DNA of 64,000 nucleotides, from assembly GCF_047731265.1 (NCBI RefSeq), contig NZ_CP159835.1, positions 3,472,001 through 3,536,000 of the forward strand. Direction: 5' to 3'. This DNA is from Patiriisocius sp047731265. GTDB lineage: Bacteria; Bacteroidota; Bacteroidia; Flavobacteriales; Flavobacteriaceae. The position numbers were made by a program, and so were the translations under genes. Numbering within the stretch: position 1 is the stretch's first letter; every line of letters begins with the position of its first letter. The notes under the pieces are model-generated. The model saw nothing but the letters and a program-made list of their open reading frames with translations, did not search any database and was not told where the DNA came from. This document shows positions 15,135 through 24,387 of the stretch, piece by piece.

Positions 15135-16841
15135 ATGATTTACATAGATCCAAAAACATTAGAGCGCGTTAACCAATGGCTTACCCCAACCTTTGACGCA
15201 ACTACACAGCATACCATTAAAGAAATGATCGCCAATGATCCAGAAGGATTGGAAGATAGTTTTTATAAAAACTTAGCTTTTGGAACGGGTGGAATGCGCG
15301 GAATGATGGGCGTTGGAGATAACAGAATAAACAGATATACCTTGGGTAAAAATACGCAAGGATTAAGTAATTATCTTCACAAAAGTTTTCCAAACGAAAA
15401 AATCAAAGTAGCAATTGCCTTTGATTGCAGACACAACAGCAAGGAATTAGCCCAAGTAGTAGCCGATGTCTTTTCGGCCAATGATATAAAGGTTTATTTG
15501 TTCTCAGACCTACGAGCAACCCCAGAACTGTCATTTGCAGTACGTCATTTAAATTGTCATTGTGGGATTGTCTTGACAGCGTCGCATAACCCACCAGAAT
15601 ACAACGGTTATAAAGTATACTGGCAGGATGGTGGGCAATTGGTGCCCCCACAAGATGAAGAAATTATTGCTGAAATAAATAGCTTGAGCTATGACCAAAT
15701 TAACTTCGATGCCCTTCAAAACAATATGGAGCTAATCGATGAAGAAGTAGATAAGGCTTTTGCGATAGCATCCATAAAAAATGGAAGTTTCAATACATCA
15801 AAACAAGCAAAGAAAGATTTAAAAATTGTTTTTACCTCCTTACACGGTACTTCCATTACTATGATTCCAAGAGTTTTAGAAGCTGCGGGATATACAAATG
15901 TTCATGTGGTAGAAGCACAAGCAAAACCAGATGGTGATTTTCCAACAGTAAAATCACCAAATCCTGAAGAACCCGAAGCCTTAAAAATGGCTATAGACAT
16001 TGCTGAAGAAACAAATGCAGACATCGTTATAGGAACAGATCCAGATTGTGATAGGCTAGGAATAGCAGTGCGAAATAAAGAAGGAAAGATGACCATTCTT
16101 AACGGGAATCAGGCAATGGCAATCAAAATATATTTCCTTTTAAATACATTAAAAGAAAATAACCAATTAAAGAACAACCATTTTATTGCCTCCACTATTG
16201 TATCTACGCCAATGGTAGCAAAAATCGCGAAGCACTTTGGAGTTACCTATATGGAAGGACTCACAGGTTTTAAGTGGATTGCAAAAATGGTAAAAGATTT
16301 TCCTGAATTAGAATTTGTAGGAGGTGGAGAAGAGAGTTTCGGTTTTATGGTAGGTGATTTTGTAAGAGATAAAGATGCTGTAACCGCTACCCTACTCGCT
16401 TGCGAAATTGCAGCCCAGGAAAAAGAAAAAGGTAAAACCCTCTTTGATTACCTAGGAACTATTTCAGCAGAAATGGGATATTACAAAGAACACCTTATTT
16501 CCGTAGTAAAGCAAGGTAAAAAAGGTGCTGAAGAAATTGCCACGATGATGGAAAATTTCCGAAGCAATCCTCCTCAAACAATAGCAGGTCAAAAAGTTAT
16601 TAAAATCGAAGATTATCAAGCTAGCACGGCTATTGATATACCAACAAAACAAACGAAGAAATTAGATATTCCAAAAAGTAATGTCTTATTATATTACACA
16701 GAAGATGGAAGTAAAATTGCTGCGAGACCAAGCGGTACAGAACCAAAAATTAAATTTTATATAAGTGTTTCATCTTCAGAAAATATAGGTGACGAACGCT
16801 TACAGCAAAAAATAGAACAGATTCAAAAAGGCTTATTTTAA
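15135..16841 (+). CDS. Phospho-sugar mutase (phosphoglucomutase/phosphomannomutase)
   Basis: A 568-residue alpha-D-phosphohexomutase. The order of motifs is: GTGGMRGMMGVGDNRIN near residue 50, catalytic serine loop TASHNPPEYNGYK near 148, metal loop GTDPDCDRLG near 300, sugar loop GGGEESFGFMVGDFVRDKDA near 397, and phosphate loop ARPSGTEPKIKFY near 535. It interconverts hexose 1- and 6-phosphates. The long form with an extended N terminus is the group found in Firmicutes PgcA and Bacteroidota; glucose versus mannose preference cannot be told. It is followed 18 bases later by an ABC exporter, probably one transcript. Confidence 0.93.
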   Translation: MIYIDPKTLERVNQWLTPTFDATTQHTIKEMIANDPEGLEDSFYKNLAFGTGGMRGMMGVGDNRINRYTLGKNTQGLSNYLHKSFPNEKIKVAIAFDCRHNSKELAQVVADVFSANDIKVYLFSDLRATPELSFAVRHLNCHCGIVLTASHNPPEYNGYKVYWQDGGQLVPPQDEEIIAEINSLSYDQINFDALQNNMELIDEEVDKAFAIASIKNGSFNTSKQAKKDLKIVFTSLHGTSITMIPRVLEAAGYTNVHVVEAQAKPDGDFPTVKSPNPEEPEALKMAIDIAEETNADIVIGTDPDCDRLGIAVRNKEGKMTILNGNQAMAIKIYFLLNTLKENNQLKNNHFIASTIVSTPMVAKIAKHFGVTYMEGLTGFKWIAKMVKDFPELEFVGGGEESFGFMVGDFVRDKDAVTATLLACEIAAQEKEKGKTLFDYLGTISAEMGYYKEHLISVVKQGKKGAEEIATMMENFRSNPPQTIAGQKVIKIEDYQASTAIDIPTKQTKKLDIPKSNVLLYYTEDGSKIAARPSGTEPKIKFYISVSSSENIGDERLQQKIEQIQKGLF

Positions 16842-16859
16842 AGTCTACAACAATAGCAT

Positions 16860-18683
16860 ATGTCATCATTTAGAAAAATTCTTCGCTATGCGATTCCTTA
16901 TAAAACGTATGCTTGGCTCAATGTGATTTCGAACATTTTTTATGCTTTGTTTGGCACGCTGGCGATGGTTTCATTATTTCCAATGCTGTCAGTTCTATTT
17001 GGGGACACTAAAAAGCTAGAAACCAAACCCATTTGGCAAGGAATTACAAACGCAAAAGAGTATGCTGAGAATTACCTTAACTATTTTGTGACTCAAAAAG
17101 CAAACGAGGGGGCTGACGATGTGTTAATTTTCATGGTCATTTTAGTCATTGTAATGTTTTTATTTAAAAATATCTTTGGCTATTTAGCGATGTTTTTTAT
17201 CACCTTTCTTCGCAACGGAGTGATTAAAGATTTACGAAATGATTTGTATGAAAAAACGGTAGATTTACCAGTCTCTTTTTACTCTGAAAAACGCAAAGGA
17301 GATACGATGGCAAGAATGACAAGCGATGTGGGAGAAGTCCAACATTCATTTCTATCAATATTAGAATTGATTGTTAGGGAGCCATTAATGATCCTTTTTG
17401 CCATTGGCGCAATGCTTCTTATTAGTCCAAAACTCACCCTGTTTGTTTTTATTTTTATTCCAATATCGGGTATTGTTATTTCTATTATTGGTAAAAGTTT
17501 AAAAAGCCATAGTGACAAAGTTCAAGAAGAAAACGGAGTTACGCTTTCTATACTAGAGGAAACATTGGGAGGTTTAAAAATTGTAAAGGGTTTTAATGCG
17601 GAGAAAATATTCAGTGCTAAATTTAAAGAATCTACCTGGCGCTTGTTCAAATTTTCAAACACCTTACTCAATCGGCAGAATCTAGCTTCTCCAACAAGTG
17701 AATTTTTAGGAATCGTAACTATTGCTATACTGCTATGGTACGGTGGACAAATGGTATTGGTTGAAAAAACACTCGAACCAGGAATGTTTATTGTTTATAT
17801 GGCCCTCGCTTACCAGATTTTAACGCCAGCAAAAGCAATAAGCAAAGCAAGTTACAGCATCAAAAAAGGAAATGCTGCTGCGGAACGAATCCTAGAAATC
17901 TTAGAGACAGAATCGGCAATTAAGGATGGACCAAAGGCCACGACAAAAGAGTCTTTTAATACCGAAGTAAGTATTGATAATATTTCGTTTAAATATGAAG
18001 ACGACTGGGTATTACAAGACTTTAATTTAAAAGTCCCAAAAGGCCACACCGTTGCATTAGTGGGTCAAAGTGGAAGTGGAAAAAGTACCATTGCAAATCT
18101 TGTAACTAGGTTTTATGACGTAAACAAAGGAAGTATTGCTATTGATGGAATAGACATTAAAGAGATGACGCAGCATTCTCTAAGAAGCCTACTAGGACTC
18201 GTAACACAAGATTCTATCTTATTTAACGATACAATCAAAGAAAATCTATTAATAGGTAAAGAAAATGCCACAGAGGAAGAAATGATTGACGCCTTAAAAA
18301 TAGCAAACGCTTGGGAGTTTGTTAAAGATTTACCTAAAGGAATCCAAACGAATATTGGGGATAGCGGTAATAAATTGAGTGGTGGCCAAAAACAGCGTCT
18401 TAGTATTGCTCGGGCTGTTTTAAAGAACCCTCCTATTATGATATTAGACGAGGCAACCTCAGCATTAGATACGGAGAGTGAACGTTTAGTTCAAGACGCA
18501 TTAGAGAATATGATGAAAAATAGAACCTCTATTGTTATTGCGCACCGTCTCTCCACAATACAAAACGCAGATACTATTGTAGTATTAAGTAAAGGAAAAA
18601 TAGTAGAACAAGGGAAACATAGCGAGCTGCTTGCTCAAAAAGGAGTGTATTATAGCCTTGTTGAAATGCAGTCTCTTGCATAA
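16860..18683 (+). CDS. ABC exporter, fused permease and ATPase (MsbA-like)
   Basis: A 607-residue half-transporter with six membrane helices in residues 1-320 and a nucleotide-binding domain from about 350. Walker A GQSGSGKST, Q-loop VTQDSILFNDTIKENLLIG, signature LSGGQKQR, Walker B IMILDEATSALD and the switch histidine IVIAHRLST are all intact. It works as a homodimer in the inner membrane. MsbA-type lipid A/lipid export is the likeliest role, but drug or peptide export cannot be excluded. Downstream terminator at 18735. Confidence 0.92.
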   Translation: MSSFRKILRYAIPYKTYAWLNVISNIFYALFGTLAMVSLFPMLSVLFGDTKKLETKPIWQGITNAKEYAENYLNYFVTQKANEGADDVLIFMVILVIVMFLFKNIFGYLAMFFITFLRNGVIKDLRNDLYEKTVDLPVSFYSEKRKGDTMARMTSDVGEVQHSFLSILELIVREPLMILFAIGAMLLISPKLTLFVFIFIPISGIVISIIGKSLKSHSDKVQEENGVTLSILEETLGGLKIVKGFNAEKIFSAKFKESTWRLFKFSNTLLNRQNLASPTSEFLGIVTIAILLWYGGQMVLVEKTLEPGMFIVYMALAYQILTPAKAISKASYSIKKGNAAAERILEILETESAIKDGPKATTKESFNTEVSIDNISFKYEDDWVLQDFNLKVPKGHTVALVGQSGSGKSTIANLVTRFYDVNKGSIAIDGIDIKEMTQHSLRSLLGLVTQDSILFNDTIKENLLIGKENATEEEMIDALKIANAWEFVKDLPKGIQTNIGDSGNKLSGGQKQRLSIARAVLKNPPIMILDEATSALDTESERLVQDALENMMKNRTSIVIAHRLSTIQNADTIVVLSKGKIVEQGKHSELLAQKGVYYSLVEMQSLA

Positions 18684-18734
18684 ACCTAGACCTTCCAACA
18701 AGAAATAAAGAATTACACCAATTTATTCCATAAA

Positions 18735-18768
18735 AAAAGAGCGGTTGGGGCTCCGCTCTTTTATTTTT
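18735..18768 (+). terminator. Rho-independent terminator after the ABC exporter
   Basis: Perfect ten-base arms AAAAGAGCGG (18735-18744) and CCGCTCTTTT (18753-18762) with an eight-base loop and a T-rich tail (TTATTTTT). It closes the phosphohexomutase/ABC exporter unit. Confidence 0.88.
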
Positions 18769-18963
18769 GTCAAGTACACTTGGGGAGAATACTTGACGAT
18801 TACTACATAAGTATAGGGTAAATATAAACGTAATTAAACAATTCTGCAAATAAAATTGCATTTTATCGGTAAATTTATACACTTTATCTGTTTTTTGTTT
18901 TATTTTTATGGAAGTTATTTATATTATTCCTACAGATTTAATATATAATTCTTACAAATAAAA

Positions 18964-18993
18964 TGGCGGGACAGCCCCCGCTAAGTCCCGCCA
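18964..18993. other. GC-rich hairpin in an otherwise AT-rich 500-base gap
   Basis: Perfect nine-base arms TGGCGGGAC (18964-18972) and GTCCCGCCA (18985-18993) around a 12-base loop. No T run follows on either strand, so it is not a standard terminator. The rest of 18770-19200 is AT-rich and shows no gene. It could be a small RNA element or a transcript-stabilising structure. Confidence 0.45.
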
Positions 18994-19200
18994 CTATTGA
19001 TCTTAAAAATATATAAAATAATATTCTTAAAGACCCAAAATTAACCTGCGTCAAATATAACAGGAATTTTCCTACAATAAAAGTTTTAATGTATTTAATC
19101 TAAAATAAATGTATTTAAACGGCTATATCGAAGTATTTTTAAGAAAACACCTTGTCGATTAAACCTTTTATGTAGTATGTTGTCTATCTTGATAGATATA

Positions 19201-19761
19201 ATGATAAACGAACTTACGCTTATTAAGAAACTTCAAGATAAAACCACTAGAAATGATGGTTTTAATAATCTTGTTGCGCTCTATAAAGAACGCCTTTATT
19301 GGCATATTCGAAAAATAGTATTATCTCATTACGACACTGATGATGTTTTACAAAACACCTTTATCAAAGTATTCAAAAATATAGATGCCTTCAAAGGAGA
19401 TAGTAAATTATACACATGGATGTATCGTATTGCAACAAATGAAGCTATTAACTTCCTGAATAAAAAGTCTCGACAATTACAAATTACTTCAGAAGAAGTG
19501 CAAACTCGTGCTATCGAAAATTTAAAAAGCGATGTTTATTTTGAAGGAGAAACCATTCAATTATTACTACAACAAGCTATCGCAACATTACCAGAAAAGC
19601 AAAAGTTAGTTTTTAATATGAAATATTTTGAATCGCACACCTTCGAGCAACTTTCAGAAATCATAGGAACCTCTGTTGGCGGGCTAAAGAGCAGCTATCA
19701 TATTGCGGTAAAAAAAGTTACTGAATACTTAAAAACTCACGATCTGTCTATACATAGGTAG
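19201..19761 (+). CDS. RNA polymerase sigma factor, ECF family
   Basis: A 186-residue extracytoplasmic-function sigma factor. Region 2 lies at about residues 20-90, with HYDTDDVLQNTFIKVFKNID (the D-x-x-Q-x-x-F motif) and LYTWMYRIATNEAINFLNKK. Region 4 is near the C terminus with LPEKQKLVFNMKYFE, QLSEIIGTSVGGLKSSYHIA. The ATG at 19201 is chosen over an upstream TTG. It starts a three-gene operon with a single-TM protein (probable anti-sigma factor) and a Spy-like protein, suggesting response to envelope stress. Confidence 0.92.
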   Translation: MINELTLIKKLQDKTTRNDGFNNLVALYKERLYWHIRKIVLSHYDTDDVLQNTFIKVFKNIDAFKGDSKLYTWMYRIATNEAINFLNKKSRQLQITSEEVQTRAIENLKSDVYFEGETIQLLLQQAIATLPEKQKLVFNMKYFESHTFEQLSEIIGTSVGGLKSSYHIAVKKVTEYLKTHDLSIHR

Positions 19762-19848
19762 TAACAGGCTGAGCGATTAACCATTATTTATTAAAAAATA
19801 TTCCATACAGATAAAACCTTTCAGTAAAAATTGAGTCATAGATACAAG

Positions 19849-20289
19849 ATGAAAAAGTCAGCAAAAAATAATCACGGTTTTAAAATACCCGAAGGATATC
19901 TAGAAAACTTCGAGGCAAGATTGAAGCAAAAAATGGAAAATGAAACAACCGTTTCTCTATTAAAAAAGTTTCCATCAGAAACTGTGAAAAGTACGAGGAT
20001 ATTAACACTCCCTAAGGTGTTAATCGCTTCTTTTTCTATTGCTGCCTGCATTGCTATAATAATTACCATCAATACACCACAAACAAATGAGGGATTTGAC
20101 ACCATCGCCCTTTCGACCATAGAAGACTATTTGGACTCTGACAATGTGGACGTATCACTTGATTTGATTTCAAGTGAATTTTCAACAGAAGAATTAGACG
20201 ATTTGATCACCGAAGGTTCTTTTGAAGATGAAACTTTAGAAAATTATTTATTAGAAAATTTTGAAAATAACGAATTAATACTTGAATAA
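19849..20289 (+). CDS. Single-TM protein, probable anti-sigma partner of the ECF factor
   Basis: A 146-residue protein with a basic N-terminal cytoplasmic part (MKKSAKNNHGFKIPEGYLEN FEARLKQKM), one membrane helix (about residues 59-74, VLIASFSIAACIAIIITI) and a strikingly acidic C-terminal domain of about 70 residues rich in Asp and Glu. Position directly after a sigma factor gene and the topology suggest an anti-sigma factor. There is no recognisable ZAS or FecR domain, so this remains inference. The stop and the next ATG are two bases apart. Confidence 0.75.
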   Translation: MKKSAKNNHGFKIPEGYLENFEARLKQKMENETTVSLLKKFPSETVKSTRILTLPKVLIASFSIAACIAIIITINTPQTNEGFDTIALSTIEDYLDSDNVDVSLDLISSEFSTEELDDLITEGSFEDETLENYLLENFENNELILE

Positions 20290-20291
20290 AG

Positions 20292-20780
20292 ATGAAAAAT
20301 ATAGCCTTATTACTATTCCTTGTCTCATTAGGAATAAACGCACAAGAGAGAAAATATGAGAAGATAAAAGCACATAAAACTGCCTTCATTACTGAAAAAT
20401 TAGATCTTACTCCTAGTGAAGCTGAAAAGTTTTGGCCCATTTACAATCAACATGAAAAGGAGGTGCAAAAACTTCGCAAAAAAGAACGTACTGAAGTATT
20501 TGGTAAACTAAAAGAAAATGGTGCAGATGCACTTAGCGATGCAGAAGCAAATTCCTTGATTGAAAGCCACTTGGCGATGAAGACTCAAATGCTAGAGAAG
20601 GAAAAAAAACTAATAAAATCTTTGCGTGGAGTTATTTCTCCTCAAAAAATAATAAAGCTTGAAAAAACAGAGCAAGATTTCAAAAAAGGGCTGCTAAAAC
20701 GTTACAGTCGAGGAGATCGTGAAGATCAGAGGCCAAAAAATCGTGAAAACCATGATAACAGGCCTAAGGGTATGCGATAG
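20292..20780 (+). CDS. Spy/CpxP-like periplasmic sensor or chaperone protein
   Basis: A 162-residue protein with signal peptide MKNIALLLFLVSLGINAQ. The mature part is helical and charged: KTAFITEKLDLTPSEAEKFW PIYNQHEKEVQKLRKK, with the LTPxEAxxFWPIYN signature common to the Bacteroidota Spy/CpxP-like group of 'sensors of RNA polymerase/heavy metal resistance' proteins. A coiled-coil middle is followed by a disordered Arg/Asp/Asn-rich tail. Third gene of the sigma operon. It likely monitors misfolded periplasmic protein and relays to the anti-sigma protein, an inference from context. Confidence 0.8.
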   Translation: MKNIALLLFLVSLGINAQERKYEKIKAHKTAFITEKLDLTPSEAEKFWPIYNQHEKEVQKLRKKERTEVFGKLKENGADALSDAEANSLIESHLAMKTQMLEKEKKLIKSLRGVISPQKIIKLEKTEQDFKKGLLKRYSRGDREDQRPKNRENHDNRPKGMR

Positions 20781-20798
20781 ATAGAACAGCAAAAAAAC

Positions 20799-20825
20799 AT
20801 CCCCCCACAATAAATGTGGGGGGAT
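20799..20825. terminator. Bidirectional rho-independent terminator between convergent genes
   Basis: Arms ATCCCCCCACA (20799-20809) and TGTGGGGGGAT (20815-20825) are perfectly complementary with a five-base loop. On the minus strand the stem is followed by seven T residues; on the plus strand the tail is AT-rich. It separates the sigma operon from the BNR lipoprotein gene. Confidence 0.85.
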
Positions 20826-20832
20826 ATTTATG

Positions 20833-21876
20833 TTATTCAAAAACCAATCTGGCAATCCTATTGTTACCACTCGCAAATGCAACAGAATCATTTACAAAAG
20901 AAATTGCATAGAATCCTTCTTTGGATAATTCCACCCAAGATTTTCCTTGATCACTACTATAAGAAATTCCTGGGGAACCTACTGCCACTAATCCCTTTCC
21001 ATTAGTACCCGGAATAAATTGCACACACGATCTATAACCAGGACCCGTTCCATTACTTAATAAATTCCAGGTTTTACCCCCGTCATTGGTGATTGCTTTA
21101 TTCCCTTCGTTAAAATCTTTGTCTTCCCAATTTCCGCCGAAAATAACTCCTGTTTTTTCATCATAAAAATCTACACTATAGATACCCGTCATTACATCAC
21201 CCTGAATAATAGGCGTATTAAACACTTCCCAAGAAGTACCTTTGTCTGGTGAGTAAAAAACACGTGCTGCTTTTCCTCCCGATGCAATCCACGTATGATC
21301 ACCTTGTATAGCAATATTAGTATTACTTGCTGCAAAAGCTGCTTCTCCCTTTGTTGTTTTAGGTAGTTTTGTGCAGTTGAGTTTTTGCCAAGTTTCACCA
21401 CTATCTCTAGTTATAATAATAGACAGACATCCACCAATAGGATCCCCCATTGCAATCCCTTCAGTATCATTCCAAAAATTAATAGCGTCATAAAAAACGC
21501 CCTCACCTTCTTCTACATATACTTCTTTGATGTCTTTGGCTTCTTTATTTTCAATATTCATTTTGTACAATACTGCTGGAGATTCGATACTCAAAACAAA
21601 AACTGACTGCTTTGTTCGAGCAATCGCTCTAAAATTCAATATAGAATCTTGATACCGTATCGTAGCGATTTTAGGTGTTGTACCATCAATTAAACCAACA
21701 GCGCCCTTATTAGCAGCAAACCAAACCCCGTTCACATCCTCTGGTGCAATAGCTCGCACGCTCACACTATCATTAAATACGGGTGTGATTGTAACGCTGG
21801 AAAAAACCTTTTTCTCTTGGTTGCTACAGGAAAAAAGTAAAATTAGTATTACAATTGCAAAAAAAGCATGTTTCAT
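20833..21876 (-). CDS. BNR/YCF48-like beta-propeller lipoprotein
   Basis: A 347-residue protein with a lipoprotein signal (LILLFSC, Cys about 17). Asp-box/BNR motifs recur: SRDSGETWQKLN (about 160), SPDKGTSWEVF (about 212), TNDGGKTWNLLS (about 262) and SSDQGKSWVEL (about 308). Together with GVWFAANKGAVG and YSVDFYDEKTGVIFGGNW they indicate a six- or seven-bladed propeller like sialidases or the photosystem II factor YCF48. In Bacteroidota such proteins are often labelled oxidoreductase without evidence. No catalytic residues are evident; a binding or assembly role is more likely. Confidence 0.83.
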   Translation of the reverse strand: MKHAFFAIVILILLFSCSNQEKKVFSSVTITPVFNDSVSVRAIAPEDVNGVWFAANKGAVGLIDGTTPKIATIRYQDSILNFRAIARTKQSVFVLSIESPAVLYKMNIENKEAKDIKEVYVEEGEGVFYDAINFWNDTEGIAMGDPIGGCLSIIITRDSGETWQKLNCTKLPKTTKGEAAFAASNTNIAIQGDHTWIASGGKAARVFYSPDKGTSWEVFNTPIIQGDVMTGIYSVDFYDEKTGVIFGGNWEDKDFNEGNKAITNDGGKTWNLLSNGTGPGYRSCVQFIPGTNGKGLVAVGSPGISYSSDQGKSWVELSKEGFYAISFVNDSVAFASGNNRIARLVFE

Positions 21877-22014
21877 ATTAATAAAATAGTTGAGGCTTAG
21901 GTAAATGGAATGTTCAAATTAAACTTCTTCAGTAATTTAAAACAGCGTATTGAGCATTTCAATAAATCTATTTTTTTTTGCAAATGTAAGGAAAACAATT
22001 CGTGGCTAATAGAT

Positions 22015-22022
22015 TACATTTG
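22015..22022 (+). promoter_or_regulatory. -7 promoter element upstream of the RsmB-type methyltransferase
   Basis: TACATTTG matches TAnnTTTG 76 bases before the ATG. A mirror-image box for the divergent lipoprotein gene (TACATTTG on the minus strand) lies at 21981-21988, so the two genes share a short divergent promoter region. Confidence 0.45.
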
Positions 22023-22097
22023 CAGCAGGTAATGATGTGTTTTTTGATACGCTTTTGAAAAGCAAATACAAGTACCTTAAACTATTAAAACCTCAAA

Positions 22098-23306
22098 ATG
22101 AGATTACACCGCAACCTAGTTTTTGCTGCAATAGATTCGTTACACCTTATCTTTAATGAACAGAAGCAAGCCGATAAAGTTTTAAGAAATACACTCAAAA
22201 GAGATAAACGCTGGGGTTCTCGTGACCGTGGTTTTATTGCTGAAACTACCTACGATATTGTTCGATGGAAAAGACTTTATGCAGAAATTGCTGAAGTAAA
22301 AGAACCTTTTGATCGCGGCAATCTTTTTAGAATGTTCACGGTTTGGTGCACACTAAACGGGATTAAAATTCCGGATTGGCCTCAGTTTGAAGACACCCCT
22401 ACCCGACGTATTAAAGGTCGTTTTGATGAACTTTCAAAAACTCGAAAGCTACGAGAATCTATTCCAGATTGGTTGGACGAATTAGGAGTAAAAGAACTCG
22501 GTAAAAAATGGGATAAGGAAATTGCCGCGCTTAACAAACAAGCAGATGTTGTTCTTAGGGTTAATACTATAAAAGCAACCGTTCAAGAAGTTCAAAACGA
22601 ACTGTCCGATCTAGAAATTGCTACTGAGACCATCAAAGGATATCCGCAAGCATTAAAACTAAAGGAGCGAACCAACGTTTTTACAAGCGATGCTTTTAAA
22701 AAGGGTTTCTTTGAAGTACAAGATGCATCTTCACAAAAAGTAGCTAAAATGCTAGACCCAAAACCGGGAATGCGAATTATTGATGCTTGTGCAGGAGCAG
22801 GAGGAAAAACACTTCACATTGCCAGTCTTATGGAAAACAAGGGACAGGTTGTGGCAATGGATATTTATGACAACAAGCTCACCGAACTCAAAAGACGTGC
22901 GCGTAGAAACGGAATTCACAATATAGAAACACGTGTTATAGATTCCCCTAAAGTCATTAAAAAACTCGTGGGAAAAGGAGATAAAGTTTTGATAGATGCA
23001 CCCTGCACTGGATTAGGTGTTTTAAGAAGGAATCCAGATACAAAATGGAAAATGTCTCCTGATTTTATTGAAGAAATAAAACAAACTCAAATAGAATTAT
23101 TAAACTCTTATTCTAGAATGGTGAAGCCAGGCGGAGAATTAGTATATGCAACCTGCTCTATTTTACCTAGCGAAAACGAAAACCAAATTAAAGCATTCTT
23201 AAAACGTGACGAAGGAAAAGATTTTACATTTGTAAGAGAAGAAAAAATACTACCCTCACAATCAGGTTTTGATGGCTTTTATATAGGCCTTCTAAAGAAA
23301 AATTAG
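22098..23306 (+). CDS. RsmB-type RNA (cytosine-5) methyltransferase (NOL1/NOP2/Sun family)
   Basis: A 402-residue SAM-dependent RNA m5C methyltransferase. The N-terminal 130 residues are the helical RNA-binding region. The catalytic part contains the SAM motif DACAGAGGKTLHIA (about 224), the motif IV cysteine in DAPCTGLGVLRRNPDTKW (about 298) and the second cysteine in YATCSILPSENE (about 347). Both cysteines required for the mechanism are present. The target is probably 16S rRNA, though the substrate of Bacteroidota members is not established by sequence. Confidence 0.9.
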   Translation: MRLHRNLVFAAIDSLHLIFNEQKQADKVLRNTLKRDKRWGSRDRGFIAETTYDIVRWKRLYAEIAEVKEPFDRGNLFRMFTVWCTLNGIKIPDWPQFEDTPTRRIKGRFDELSKTRKLRESIPDWLDELGVKELGKKWDKEIAALNKQADVVLRVNTIKATVQEVQNELSDLEIATETIKGYPQALKLKERTNVFTSDAFKKGFFEVQDASSQKVAKMLDPKPGMRIIDACAGAGGKTLHIASLMENKGQVVAMDIYDNKLTELKRRARRNGIHNIETRVIDSPKVIKKLVGKGDKVLIDAPCTGLGVLRRNPDTKWKMSPDFIEEIKQTQIELLNSYSRMVKPGGELVYATCSILPSENENQIKAFLKRDEGKDFTFVREEKILPSQSGFDGFYIGLLKKN

Positions 23307-23318
23307 ACGAAGAATATT

Positions 23319-24362
23319 ATGAAGAAAATACTGCTTTTTATTTTCGTTGTTGTCGCAGGCACTTCAAATGCGCAGCAATCCTATTATAGCGATGTTGATA
23401 TAATATTAACAGGACAGGCGTTGTATAATGAACTCCAACAAAAAATAAATATCTCTAACAACACATTTAATTATGGAGATGTGAGAGATACCATGAAAAT
23501 CACTGATAAAGATCCAGCAAATAGCAATAATGTCCTTTTAATTTATGGACATAATGATGCCAATTGCACCACACAACGCAGTCGTGATAAAGATGACTTT
23601 GGAGGTGTTAGCTGCGAGTACAATCGGGAACATACTTTTGCACGTAGCAATTCTAACCCATCAATGGGAAGCGTAAATAACAGTACTACAGGAATTGGAG
23701 CAGACCCCCACAATTTAAGACCAAGCGACCAGCAAATGAACAATAATAAGGGCAGTAAGAAATTTGCAGCTGGTTCAGGAAATGCAGGAAATGTAGGAAG
23801 TGGAAACTGGTACCCTGGAGACGAATGGAAGGGCGACGTTGCAAGGATGATGATGTACATGTACACACGTTACGGAAATAGATGCTTACCGTCTCTAAAT
23901 GCCGAAGGAACTCCGCAAAGCGGAAATGATATGTTGCAAATTTACTTACAATGGAATGTCGAAGATCCCGTAGATACTGCTTTTGAAGATCAACGCAACA
24001 ACTATTTAGAAAGCGCCTACGGAAACCGAAATCCATTTATTGACAATCCATACTTGGCAACTATTATATGGGGAGGCGAACCCGCTGAGGATCGTTGGAA
24101 TATTTTTAGCGTAACCGAAAACAACGACGTATCATTTACCTTTTTTCCAAACCCAGCCAATCAAGAAATTACTATTAACACATACCAAACAACGGCCGAT
24201 ACGCGTATTGTAATTTATGATCTCCAAGGAAGAAAAACAGCTAAAATTAAAAATGTAAATAACAATCCAACCATAGATGTTTCTTCTTGGAATACCGGTA
24301 TCTATTTAATAAAAATGAATAATAACGGAACTTCCTTAACTCAAAAACTTGTTATTAAGTAA
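23319..24362 (+). CDS. Secreted endonuclease I family nuclease with T9SS sorting domain
   Basis: A 347-residue secreted nuclease of the endonuclease I family (Vvn/EndA type). Signal peptide MKKILLFIFVVVAGTSNAQ. Catalytic histidine and metal site in CEYNREHTFARSNSNPSMG and GIGADPHNLRPSDQQMNNNK, followed by WYPGDEWKGDVARMMMYMYT. From about residue 272 a T9SS type A tail (FFPNPANQEITINT ... GIYLIKMNNN ... LTQKLVIK) targets it across the outer membrane. It probably degrades extracellular DNA/RNA for nutrient supply. Starts 13 bases after the methyltransferase stop; terminator downstream. Confidence 0.92.
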   Translation: MKKILLFIFVVVAGTSNAQQSYYSDVDIILTGQALYNELQQKINISNNTFNYGDVRDTMKITDKDPANSNNVLLIYGHNDANCTTQRSRDKDDFGGVSCEYNREHTFARSNSNPSMGSVNNSTTGIGADPHNLRPSDQQMNNNKGSKKFAAGSGNAGNVGSGNWYPGDEWKGDVARMMMYMYTRYGNRCLPSLNAEGTPQSGNDMLQIYLQWNVEDPVDTAFEDQRNNYLESAYGNRNPFIDNPYLATIIWGGEPAEDRWNIFSVTENNDVSFTFFPNPANQEITINTYQTTADTRIVIYDLQGRKTAKIKNVNNNPTIDVSSWNTGIYLIKMNNNGTSLTQKLVIK

Positions 24363-24387
24363 GACCTCACTAAACTCTTTATTATCG

